From Afipia massiliensis (GTDB lineage: Bacteria > Pseudomonadota > Alphaproteobacteria > Rhizobiales > Xanthobacteraceae): a stretch of 64,000 bases of DNA. The number at the start of each line of letters is the position of its first letter. Position 1 is the stretch's first letter. The stretch spans positions 930,001 through 994,000 of the forward strand of contig NZ_JACHIJ010000001.1 of NCBI RefSeq assembly GCF_014203115.1, in the 5' to 3' direction. Under the pieces are notes generated by a model. That model was not told where the DNA came from. It ran no database searches and saw only the letters and a program-made list of their open reading frames with translations. The position numbers were made by a program, and so were the translations under genes. Positions 11,046 through 18,832 of the stretch are shown piece after piece.

Positions 11046-11374
11046 GCCTTGCATCCGAAGCCCTGCGTTCGACCAAGGGACGCGTCGTGCTCGGCGTGGT
11101 CGCCGCGTGGCTCTGCTTCCAGCTCTGGCTGACGCTCGCCGCGCCAATGAAGATTTCGCCGGAGCTCAAAGGTACTTCCGAGAAGGTCAATATACAGATC
11201 GAACTGCCATTCACACCTGAGCGCTTCCACGTTCTCGCGTTCCAGCAATATGGAAGGGTCGCCGGTGCGGACGACCATTCGATAGCACTACGAGGAGTCA
11301 AACGAACGGATCTCAACGCGGTTGCCCGGCCTTACTGGGTAACGAGCGTCGGGCCGATAAAAGAGGGAGGATAG
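11042..11374 (+). CDS. 110-aa membrane-anchored protein of unknown function in ABC operon
   Basis: I do not recognise this protein. One hydrophobic stretch (about residues 14-35, VVLGVVAAWLCFQLWLTLA) follows a short basic N-terminus, so it should be anchored in the inner membrane with about 75 residues outside. That part is rich in charged residues and predicted strands (KVNIQIELPFTPERFHVLAFQQYGR). It overlaps the ATPase by ATGA, and its stop codon is inside the Shine-Dalgarno of the binding-protein gene. This packing argues strongly that it is expressed and belongs to the transporter. It could be an accessory subunit that helps dock the binding protein, or a periplasmic substrate chaperone; both are guesses. 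Confidence 0.7.
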   Translation: MSLASEALRSTKGRVVLGVVAAWLCFQLWLTLAAPMKISPELKGTSEKVNIQIELPFTPERFHVLAFQQYGRVAGADDHSIALRGVKRTDLNAVARPYWVTSVGPIKEGG

Positions 11375-11376
11375 TA

Positions 11377-12432
11377 ATGAGACGATTGTTGATGTTGGGA
11401 GCTGCACTGATGCTGGCATGCGCGCCGGCGCAAGCGCAGACGATGGTGAAAGTCAAAGCCGGCATGGTGACCGGCATTGATCAGATCGGACTTCCGATTG
11501 CGCTCGAACGCGGTTTCTTCGAAAAGAACGGCCTCGATGTCACGATCGCCCGGCCCTACGCGACCGGCGTCGATGCCCTGAATGCGCTGCAGGCTGGCGA
11601 AAGTGAAATCGTTCAGGTCGGCGTGCCGATGATTGGCGCCGTCCTGCGCGGAATGGATCTTGTCGCGCTCGGCAACTACAGCGGAAATGCGACCAAGGCC
11701 GGTTCTGATGCAACCATGGCGGTGATCGCGCGCGAAGGCGCAGGAATCGTCAAAGGCGACCTCGCAAGCCTGAAGGGCAAGAAGATCGCGGCCTCATTCG
11801 GCACAATCAATCATCTCTATATTCTGGCCATCCTCGAGAAGGCCGGCCTGAAGCCGGACGACGTGACGCTGGTGAACACGCCGCCACCGGATATGACAGT
11901 TGCGCTGCTCGCCAAGGGCATCGATGCATTCTCGGCGTGGGATCCATGGCCCATCGTTGCGAGCAAGGACGTTCCCGGCTCCATTGAGGTGATCCGGGGC
12001 GGTGACGTGATCTCGTATCTCGGCTTCAATGTCGCCTTGCGTCCATGGGTCGAAAAGAATGGCGAGACCATCGAGAAATTCCTCGCCGCCGTCTCCGAAG
12101 CCGACCAGTGGATGCGCAAGAATTCGAAACAGGCCGCTGGAATCGCGACCCGCTGGATTCCAGGCCTGAAGCCGGAAATCGCCGAAGCGGCGATGCAGTT
12201 CAATATCCAGCAGGCAGACCGGCGTTTGTCCGCGAATAACTTCCGCGCACTTTGGAGCGCGGAGGACCGCCTCGCTCGACTTGGCATCTTGAAGTCAACG
12301 TTCGACGTCAACAAGCACATCGAGCCGAAGCACATCCTGAAGGTGATGAAGGATAAACCTGAACTGTTCGCCGACTTACCGCCGATTCCGGCGAACGTGG
12401 CGATCGGTCCGGGCTACGTCTTCAGACCCTGA
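11377..12432 (+). CDS. ABC transporter substrate-binding protein, NMT1/TauA-like
   Basis: This 351-aa periplasmic binding protein delivers substrate to the permease pair. A signal peptide with cleavage after AQA (about residue 20) is followed by a two-lobed NMT1/SsuA-type domain: an N-lobe with GIDQIGLPIALERGFFEKNGLDV, and the hinge region GKKIAASFGTINHLYILAILEKAGLKPDDV. The motif FSAWDPWP in the second lobe resembles sulfonate- and nitrile-type binding proteins, but the ligand is not identifiable. The start has AGGGAGGA 5 nt upstream. It is the last gene of the operon; a GC-rich hairpin follows at 12447. Confidence 0.88.
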   Translation: MRRLLMLGAALMLACAPAQAQTMVKVKAGMVTGIDQIGLPIALERGFFEKNGLDVTIARPYATGVDALNALQAGESEIVQVGVPMIGAVLRGMDLVALGNYSGNATKAGSDATMAVIAREGAGIVKGDLASLKGKKIAASFGTINHLYILAILEKAGLKPDDVTLVNTPPPDMTVALLAKGIDAFSAWDPWPIVASKDVPGSIEVIRGGDVISYLGFNVALRPWVEKNGETIEKFLAAVSEADQWMRKNSKQAAGIATRWIPGLKPEIAEAAMQFNIQQADRRLSANNFRALWSAEDRLARLGILKSTFDVNKHIEPKHILKVMKDKPELFADLPPIPANVAIGPGYVFRP

Positions 12433-12446
12433 AAACCAATCCACGT

Positions 12447-12473
12447 GACGGGCGGGGATCTCCCCTGCCCGTC
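12447..12473 (+). terminator. GC-rich hairpin after the ABC operon
   Basis: GACGGGC (12447-12453) pairs with GCCCGTC (12467-12473), and the intervening GGGG/CCCC extends the stem. It starts 15 nt after the last stop codon of the operon. No run of T follows, so it may act as a transcript-stabilising or Rho-assisted end rather than a true intrinsic terminator. Confidence 0.5.
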
Positions 12474-12595
12474 GCATGGGTCTTCCGCATCTATGCCGGT
12501 CGGAATGATGAAGACTTCGTTGTCGGAGAACGACTTTTCAAACGCCTCGATGGCTCTTTCTCAAAGCCTCGTTACGGACGTAGTCGATAGCAGCA

Positions 12596-12739
12596 ATGCC
12601 GGCTCCCGGCCTTGCCAGTGGCGATCACGCCGTCAAGCTGGCGGAGCACATCGCAGCGACAATCGACCTTGATACGTCGCGAAAACCCGCACCTGTCGCC
12701 AAGGCACCGGTGCGAAAAACGAAGGGAGCAAGACGCTAG
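12596..12739 (+). pseudogene. possible 3' remnant of a decayed gene (47 codons)
   Basis: This frame encodes 47 residues, with helix-forming residues (VKLAEHIAATIDLDT) followed by a basic Pro/Ala/Lys tail ending KTKGARR, as at the end of many cytoplasmic proteins. There is no ribosome-binding site and the upstream sequence shifts frame. It might be the tail of a lost gene, or chance. The rest of 12,474-12,781 shows nothing else I can support. Confidence 0.2.
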
Positions 12740-12781
12740 GCGCGTCCCTCCTTCGGACCGCCGCGAATTCGCCGATTGATC

Positions 12782-12797
12782 TGTGACCTGGTTCACA
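12782..12797. promoter_or_regulatory. CRP-type binding site (TGTGA-N6-TCACA)
   Basis: A perfect palindrome TGTGA-CCTGGT-TCACA lies 53 bp upstream of the ATG of the small membrane protein at 12850. It matches the classical cAMP-CRP consensus in both half-sites. A Crp/Fnr-family gene with a cyclic-nucleotide-type pocket and an Arg-Glu recognition helix lies about 300 bp away (13114-13833), which makes it the natural candidate to bind here. Confidence 0.65.
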
Positions 12798-12849
12798 TAC
12801 CCCTATTCGGACCTAGGCTATTGAAGCGCTTCCTTCACAGGAGGCTCTC

Positions 12850-13110
12850 ATGCAAGCCCCAATAGGAAAAATTGCCCATCTAGACCTAGCTAGCCGACGG
12901 AACTGGACAGTGTGTTGGCGATGGTCGATTTCGATTTTGGCCGCGGAGTTTGTTCTTGTTGTCGCCCTGGTTGGATTCGCTCTCGAGTCCCGGCCGGACT
13001 CGCGGGTGAAATCCGAATCCGTGCAGGTGCAACAGGCGCAACAGCACAGACCCAGTGCAAACCGCAAAGCGTGTCCGCTCGTTGAACTCCGAAAAACACT
13101 GGAGCTTTAG
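12850..13110 (+). CDS. 86-aa single-pass membrane protein, unknown function
   Basis: I do not recognise a family. The protein has a short polar N-terminus, one strong membrane segment (about residues 22-47, CWRWSISILAAEFVLVVALVGFAL) and a polar Gln-rich tail (VQVQQAQQH). A near-perfect Shine-Dalgarno, AGGAGG, sits 6 nt before the ATG, and a CRP-type box lies upstream, so it is probably a real and regulated gene despite its size. It converges with the Crp/Fnr regulator, the two stop codons being 3 nt apart. Confidence 0.6.
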   Translation: MQAPIGKIAHLDLASRRNWTVCWRWSISILAAEFVLVVALVGFALESRPDSRVKSESVQVQQAQQHRPSANRKACPLVELRKTLEL

Positions 13111-13113
13111 CGA

Positions 13114-13833
13114 TCAATCCTGCGAGCGCTCAGCCATGACCTTCAACGATTCCACATCGATCACAGTAATCGAGCCACGTTGAAGGCGAACGAGCTTGCG
13201 CTCGGCCCACTCATGCAGTTGCTTGTTGACACTTTCCCTTGACATGCCAAGCATCTCGCCAATTTCCTGCTGCGTGATGGCGATTTTCTTGTCCAAGGCC
13301 GCTCCCGGTCTATCGATCAGACGCATAAGTGCCTTGGCCAGCTTGCCTGACAACTCAGGAAATATGACTTGCTCCACATGATCGCTGATCCAGCGCAATC
13401 GGACACAGAGCAGTTCTATCAATTTTGTCGCCAACACCGGCTGGGAGGCAAGCAAGGTTAGAAAATCCCGCCGATCAATGACAAACAACTCGCAGTTAGA
13501 ATTTGCGATCGCGTCAGCAGTTCTGGCGAGACCATCAAGGACCGCTATCTCGCCAAACATTTCTCCAGCATCGACCATGTTGAAGATGGCCCCTCGGCCA
13601 TCGGCGGATGAGACGCCGATTTTCACCGTGCCGCTGATAATGAAAAAGAGGCTTTGGCCGGGATCCCCTTTTGCGAAAATTGTTGCCCCACGTTTGAAGG
13701 TTCTCTTTCTGGCGTAACGGCACAGTTGATCTAACGCATCCCTTTCAAGGTCGCGAAACAGGGGATGGCTGCGCAAGACATTCGTCTTATCGCCGGCAGG
13801 GAGGGCTGCTTTTGGTCTGTCGTCCTGAAGCAT
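13114..13833 (-). CDS. Crp/Fnr-family transcriptional regulator with cyclic-nucleotide-type domain
   Basis: This 239-aa regulator has an N-terminal cNMP-binding beta-roll (about 22-140) and a C-terminal Crp-type winged helix (about 160-235). The phosphate-binding cassette is visible: FGEIAVLDGLARTA, with G94, E95, R104, T105 and A106 in the positions that hold cAMP in CRP. The recognition helix reads SRESVNKQL, whose Arg-Glu pair fits a TGTGA half-site. No Fe-S cysteines of the FNR type are present. The ATG at 13833 is preferred over a TTG at 13935, because the intervening residues do not look like the family; no strong Shine-Dalgarno helps. It is divergent from the class III cyclase at 14107. 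Confidence 0.88.
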   Translation of the reverse strand: MLQDDRPKAALPAGDKTNVLRSHPLFRDLERDALDQLCRYARKRTFKRGATIFAKGDPGQSLFFIISGTVKIGVSSADGRGAIFNMVDAGEMFGEIAVLDGLARTADAIANSNCELFVIDRRDFLTLLASQPVLATKLIELLCVRLRWISDHVEQVIFPELSGKLAKALMRLIDRPGAALDKKIAITQQEIGEMLGMSRESVNKQLHEWAERKLVRLQRGSITVIDVESLKVMAERSQD

Positions 13834-14106
13834 CAGTATATGGCTCAGTTGCAAAGCGACTGAATGTCTTCCTATCCGGAGATGATCACGGCAAAGGGAC
13901 GACGGGCAACGTAATTTTGGTTGAATCTCAATCAATTACAGCTGCGATGCAGCAACGCGCAATATACTAGACGCATCCCTTTGGCGCGCGTCCATTTTTT
14001 GAGCTCCCGATCCGGGGGCGAGTCCGTCTTGCTATTGTCAAAGGAACCCTTAAACCTAGCCTAGGCCCAAAACTGCGGGGCTGCCGTTAACATAGGGCAG
14101 CGTAGC

Positions 14107-17100
14107 TTGGTTGGCAGCACAAATCACCAGTGCACTTATTGCGGTTTCCTTATGGAACCCACAGCCCGGTTTTGCGGCGGCTGTGGACGCCCGAAGGCCC
14201 GCTCCGGCGACACGGCGGCGCACGCGCTTTCCTTTCTGCAATCCAACATACCCGCTGACCTCGCAGACCGCATCTTGCGCTCCGGCGGAGCAATGTTGGG
14301 TGAACGCAAACATGTCACGGTTGTTTTTGCGGATGTCCGCGATTCAACTGCCCTCATCGATCAGCTCGATCCGGAGGAAGCGCTCCAGGTTCTCGGTCCT
14401 GTCCTCAAGAATTTGATGGATGCGGTCCATCATCACGAAGGCTTCGTGAACCAGACACTTGGCGACGGGATCATGGCGCTGTTCGGCGCCCCTATCGCGA
14501 GGGAAGATCATGCGGTTCAAGCGTGCAGCGCGGCACTTGCGATGCGAACCGCTGTCGATGAGCTTAATCGCGCAACCGGAAGAGACATCGCCATTCGCAT
14601 CGGCATGAATTCCGGTGAGGTCGTCATCCATTCGATCGGCAATAATCTCGCGATGAACTATGACGCTGTTGGGAAGAGCGTTCATCTGGCTGCACGGCTG
14701 GAAGAGATCGCAAGGCCCGGCAAGATCATGCTCTCTGCGGCAACCCATGATCTTGCCAAAGGCTTCGTGACGGTCCAGCCGCTCGGATTTGCCAACGTAA
14801 AAGGCGTCTCGGAAGCCATTGAAGTTTTCGAGTTGACCGCAATGCGGATACGGACCCGGTGGCAGGTCCGATCCGCGCGAGGCCTTAGCGTCCTCGTGGG
14901 CCGTCAGAACGAGCTGCGCTGCCTGAGAACCGCACTCGAAGATGCCGCGGCCGGAAATGGGCAATCGCTAACCATTGTCGCTGCGGCAGGACTGGGAAAA
15001 TCCCGGCTGATACACGATTTCATCCGGAACCTGTCTGATGAGTGGACTGTGCTCGAGACCGCTTGCCCCTCGCAACGCACGAGCTCGAGCTACTATCCCA
15101 TCAGCATTCTGATCCGAGCCATGTTTGAGATCGGCGCTGATGACAATCCGGAAATCGTTATCGATCGCGTCAAGGACGGGATCAATCGACTGGACCCCAC
15201 ACTCTCGGCTTTCCTGCCCCCAATTCTCTCGCTGCTGGATCTCAGCGCGGACGATCAAGACTGGAAAAAGCTGGAACCATCAGAGAGGCGGCTCAGGACT
15301 ATCGAAGCCGTAAAATCGCTTATTCTTCGCCTCGCGCAATCAAAACCCCTGGTCATCCTGATCGAGGACCTGCACTGGAGTGATGCGGAGACAAGGCTCA
15401 TTCTACAGAGTCTGGCCGGCGCGCTGAACGGAATGAAGATCGTTCTGATCGCAACCCAGCGCCCAGAGGGCGCGCCGCCCGATCGCGGCACAACGCGCCT
15501 GGACCTGTCACCGCTTGACGATGCGACCTCTCACCAACTGATCGACTGGCTCATGGGCGAGGACGGCAGTCTCGCCCCGATAAAGAGGCGGATACTAACC
15601 CAGGCCCAAGGCAACCCACTGTTTATGGAAGAACTTGTCCAGACGCTTAAAGAGACGCGATTTCTTGACGGGCATCCGGGCAGCTATCGGATCGCCAAGA
15701 AGACCGGACGAGTTGAGATTCCGCCAACCATTCATTCGGTGCTCGCAGCGCGCATCGATCTGCTGGATGGCTTTCCAAAATCTTTACTCCAGACCTCAGC
15801 CGTCATTGGCATGGAAATTTCCGTCGATCTCCTTTCGGGAATGATGGATGTAACCCCGGCCGAAGTATCAGATGAGCTTCGAACGCTGGAAATCGCGGAC
15901 TTTCTTCGAAAAATCAGGAGCGCCACCTCCGCCGACTATTCTTTCAAACACGAGCTCACACGGGAGGTTGTCTATAGCACCATGCTGCTGGGCCTTCGGC
16001 GCTCGCTTCACGCCAAAGCTGTCGAGGTCATCGAGTCTCGTTTCGCCGACCGCCTTGACGAGCACATTGATCGGCTCGCTGATCACGCGTTCCATGCCGG
16101 GCTATGGGAAAAGGCAGTTCCCTACCAGTTGCGCAGTTGCCGGCGTGCCATCAAACGCGGAGCTAATCAGGACGCCGTTAGCATCTGTGAACGCGGCCTT
16201 GAGACCCTGTCGCATCTACCAGCGTCAGCCGCGAAGATCAAAGCCGGAATTGATTTCCGTCTCGCGCTTGTGATCGCGCTCGAACCACTCGGCAAACATC
16301 GCCAGATTGCGGATGTTTTGCGCGAAGCGAGCCGTCTGGCCGACCCCTTTGGAGACCCGCAGCGCACTGCCGCGGTTAATTGCCAGCTTGCTGTGGCGCT
16401 TTGGAGACTTGGCGAACATCCAGCAGCAATGTCAGCCGCCGAGACCGCGAGGGGCATTGCCAATCAGATCCGGGATTCATCGCTCCAGTTCGCCTCGCTT
16501 CTCATTGTCGGAATTGTTCATCACGAGACAGGAACTTTCGCGGCATCGGTCGATATTCACGAACGGTGTATTGCGCTTGAAACGCCGGAGCTTGACCAGA
16601 AACGCGCCGGATGGGCCGCCTACCCCAGCGTCCTCTTGCGTACCTTCATGGCGGACTCTTTGATTGAACTCGGTGACCTCGGACGCGCGCAGGCGGTGGC
16701 CGAGGATGCCAGCCGGCGCGCCGAGATCCTGGATCACGCTTACTCACGAGCGAACATCAATCACGTGCTCGGACGTCTGCGCACCGCGCAAGGGCGATAC
16801 GCCGAGGCGATTGCCCTCTTGCGTGAAAGTTGGCAGACCTGCCTCGATCTCGAAATGGTCCAGATGTATCCGGTCTTTGCAGCCCGAATGGGGGAAGCGC
16901 ATCTCGCGGCGGGCGACGTCGAAACCGCTCTTGATATCCTGTCGGTGCCTGAACGACTGGACGTGCCGCTGGCTGAACATTCGTTCGGCTGGCGCTATCT
17001 TTTCCTCGCTCAAGGTCGGGCTTTGCTCGCAGCCGGCCGGCTCGCAGAAGCACATGCGGCAGGTAAACGCGCTCTCGCACTTGCCGAACAACGAGGGGAA

Positions 17101-17307
17101 TCGCCACAACAGGCATATGCAGCGCATTTGCTCGGTGAGATCTCACGCGCCGCAGATCCGCAGGACCTCATCGTGACGGAAGCGCATTTCAAGCGCGCTC
17201 TTCAACTTGCGGAAGAATGCGGCATGCAGACGTTGATAGCGATGTGTCGTCAGTCCCTCGAAAATAGCGCAAACCAACGCGGCGAACCCAGCATCGCACG
17301 CAGATGA
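14107..17307 (+). CDS. class III adenylate/guanylate cyclase fused to AAA ATPase and TPR domains
   Basis: This 1066-aa protein has four parts. First is a zinc ribbon with C9-x2-C12 and C23-x2-C26. Second is a class III nucleotidyl cyclase domain (about 65-235) whose metal-binding Asp pair is D76 (FADV) and D120 (GDGIMALFG), 44 residues apart. Third is a AAA/STAND-type ATPase (about 260-560) with P-loop AAAGLGKS and Walker B VILIEDLHWSD. Fourth is a long helical TPR-like C-terminal half (about 620-1050). It should make cAMP or cGMP in response to a partner sensed by the TPR/ATPase. The start is TTG at 14107: no ATG exists before the ribbon, and starting at the next ATG would delete two zinc ligands. 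It is divergent from the Crp-like gene. Confidence 0.88.
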   Translation: MVGSTNHQCTYCGFLMEPTARFCGGCGRPKARSGDTAAHALSFLQSNIPADLADRILRSGGAMLGERKHVTVVFADVRDSTALIDQLDPEEALQVLGPVLKNLMDAVHHHEGFVNQTLGDGIMALFGAPIAREDHAVQACSAALAMRTAVDELNRATGRDIAIRIGMNSGEVVIHSIGNNLAMNYDAVGKSVHLAARLEEIARPGKIMLSAATHDLAKGFVTVQPLGFANVKGVSEAIEVFELTAMRIRTRWQVRSARGLSVLVGRQNELRCLRTALEDAAAGNGQSLTIVAAAGLGKSRLIHDFIRNLSDEWTVLETACPSQRTSSSYYPISILIRAMFEIGADDNPEIVIDRVKDGINRLDPTLSAFLPPILSLLDLSADDQDWKKLEPSERRLRTIEAVKSLILRLAQSKPLVILIEDLHWSDAETRLILQSLAGALNGMKIVLIATQRPEGAPPDRGTTRLDLSPLDDATSHQLIDWLMGEDGSLAPIKRRILTQAQGNPLFMEELVQTLKETRFLDGHPGSYRIAKKTGRVEIPPTIHSVLAARIDLLDGFPKSLLQTSAVIGMEISVDLLSGMMDVTPAEVSDELRTLEIADFLRKIRSATSADYSFKHELTREVVYSTMLLGLRRSLHAKAVEVIESRFADRLDEHIDRLADHAFHAGLWEKAVPYQLRSCRRAIKRGANQDAVSICERGLETLSHLPASAAKIKAGIDFRLALVIALEPLGKHRQIADVLREASRLADPFGDPQRTAAVNCQLAVALWRLGEHPAAMSAAETARGIANQIRDSSLQFASLLIVGIVHHETGTFAASVDIHERCIALETPELDQKRAGWAAYPSVLLRTFMADSLIELGDLGRAQAVAEDASRRAEILDHAYSRANINHVLGRLRTAQGRYAEAIALLRESWQTCLDLEMVQMYPVFAARMGEAHLAAGDVETALDILSVPERLDVPLAEHSFGWRYLFLAQGRALLAAGRLAEAHAAGKRALALAEQRGESPQQAYAAHLLGEISRAADPQDLIVTEAHFKRALQLAEECGMQTLIAMCRQSLENSANQRGEPSIARR

Positions 17308-17340
17308 GCCGCGCTCAGACCGGCAAATGTCCAGTTGACG

Positions 17341-18816
17341 TCAAACAAGCTCAGGTCGCGCCAATGCACGTACTGCCTCAATGCCGGGCAGGAAAAAGTA
17401 CGCACCTCCGCGGACCCTGACAAACGGGCGTGGCCGGTCGACATAGTGGTTGGTTGGACGATCCTGAATGGTGACCACATCTCCAGCGCAACTGAAATGC
17501 CCGAACGGATCCGTTCCCGCATGAAGGCCGCCGAAGTGAGTGTTGTTGAGCCATGAATGCTGGATCATTTCGAACTGTCCGGCGATGTCGGCATTGAGAG
17601 CAATGAACGAGATCCCGCGCGACGCTTGCTTGCCGGCCGAACTGTTTCTTTCCGCATCGAGCCGTTCTCCATACGGCCTGCCACGCCGGATGATACGATG
17701 CATTTTTGAAAGGCGCAGCGCTGTGTCGGCGTCAGGTCCTATCGTATCCCGGGGATTTGCGCGGCGAATGTGCGCTCCTATCGGGCACGCCATGCCAAAG
17801 CGATCATCGAAATGGTAGAGAAAATCGTTGCGCGGAGATGCGTCGGGACCCCGGTCAACAGGAACCAAGGGATGCCCTTCGCGCGTTCGCCCAACCAGCC
17901 GCGCCGCGATTTCTTCCCGCGCTGGCTCATCGGCCCTCCCGTATACGCGCTCTGCTGTGCTTACAACAAAGTCATTAAAGGCGCGCACATCCTGCTCGAG
18001 TTGCCGGAAAACGAGGTAGGTACCGTTACGCCGAATGTCCCGCGCTTCCGCACCCTTGCTATCCTTTGTGCCGGAGATACTTGAGATACGGATACGGCGT
18101 TCGTTCCTGTAACCGAGAATGAACTCACCCGGCTTGACGAGATGAATGCGCTTTTCGTCAGCGGTCAGCTCCTTGTTCTCCTCTGGATCGCCGGAACTCT
18201 TCTTGCGCTTCTTGCTTGCCCTGGGTGATCCTTCGATCATCGGCTGGGAAATTCCATCCTTGAAGCCAAAATGCTCCTTGCGATCCTCATAAACTCGACC
18301 TTCGAGAACAATGCGCTCGCCGTTTTGCCGCGATGCTGGCTTGGCTGCGCCCGCCATGGCTTTGATCTCTGCATCGACGAATGCCATGAGAGAGGATCTG
18401 TCGCTGGCGTAGAGCAGCAACATTCCGTCGATGTCCCGGCTCCCATTCCAGCCACCCCACTCCCAGAATTCAGGAGAACTGTCGCCGAGGTCTCCGAGAA
18501 TGTTGGATCGACGCGAAGGACCTACCGCCGTTGGCTTGGGCGCCATGCCTTCGAGAAATTCCGGAGAGAAACTGTTCAGCGCGCTATCGCTGACGGTAAT
18601 GTGCTTCAGGCCGGACGCCGTGAGCGCCAGATTGATCGCTTGCCTGTCCCCGCGAGCAACGGCGCATGTCAGACGCTCGGCCAGCGAGCCCATCCATCGC
18701 TTTGCAGCATCGACCTTGTCGGGTTCGAAGTGCCAGAAGAGATAGGCGGAGAACGGCAACTTCGGATATCCGCTCAACACAAGCCTTTGAACATCCTCCC
18801 ACTCAACCTTCTCCAT
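17341..18816 (-). CDS. DyP-type haem peroxidase
   Basis: This 491-aa protein belongs to the dye-decolorising peroxidase family. The distal motif GFKDGISQP (G184-G188, catalytic D187) and the proximal haem-ligand region GAHIRRANPRD (H349) are both intact, and the ferredoxin-like core around FGMACPIG is recognisable. There is no Tat or Sec signal, so unlike EfeB-type members it should be cytoplasmic or bound to the inner face of a membrane partner. A Lys/Ser/Glu-rich insertion at about 200-222 is unusual. It is the last gene of a three-gene operon with a P450 and a 684-aa membrane protein; only 16 bp separate it from the latter. The substrate is unknown. Confidence 0.9.
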   Translation of the reverse strand: MEKVEWEDVQRLVLSGYPKLPFSAYLFWHFEPDKVDAAKRWMGSLAERLTCAVARGDRQAINLALTASGLKHITVSDSALNSFSPEFLEGMAPKPTAVGPSRRSNILGDLGDSSPEFWEWGGWNGSRDIDGMLLLYASDRSSLMAFVDAEIKAMAGAAKPASRQNGERIVLEGRVYEDRKEHFGFKDGISQPMIEGSPRASKKRKKSSGDPEENKELTADEKRIHLVKPGEFILGYRNERRIRISSISGTKDSKGAEARDIRRNGTYLVFRQLEQDVRAFNDFVVSTAERVYGRADEPAREEIAARLVGRTREGHPLVPVDRGPDASPRNDFLYHFDDRFGMACPIGAHIRRANPRDTIGPDADTALRLSKMHRIIRRGRPYGERLDAERNSSAGKQASRGISFIALNADIAGQFEMIQHSWLNNTHFGGLHAGTDPFGHFSCAGDVVTIQDRPTNHYVDRPRPFVRVRGGAYFFLPGIEAVRALARPELV

Positions 18817-18832
18817 GGCAATTTACCCACAG

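Noticed and set aside
17341-18816. EfeB-type, Tat-exported ferrous-iron-uptake DyP
   Set aside because: No Tat or Sec signal is present and efeU/efeO are absent; the neighbours are a P450 and a membrane protein.
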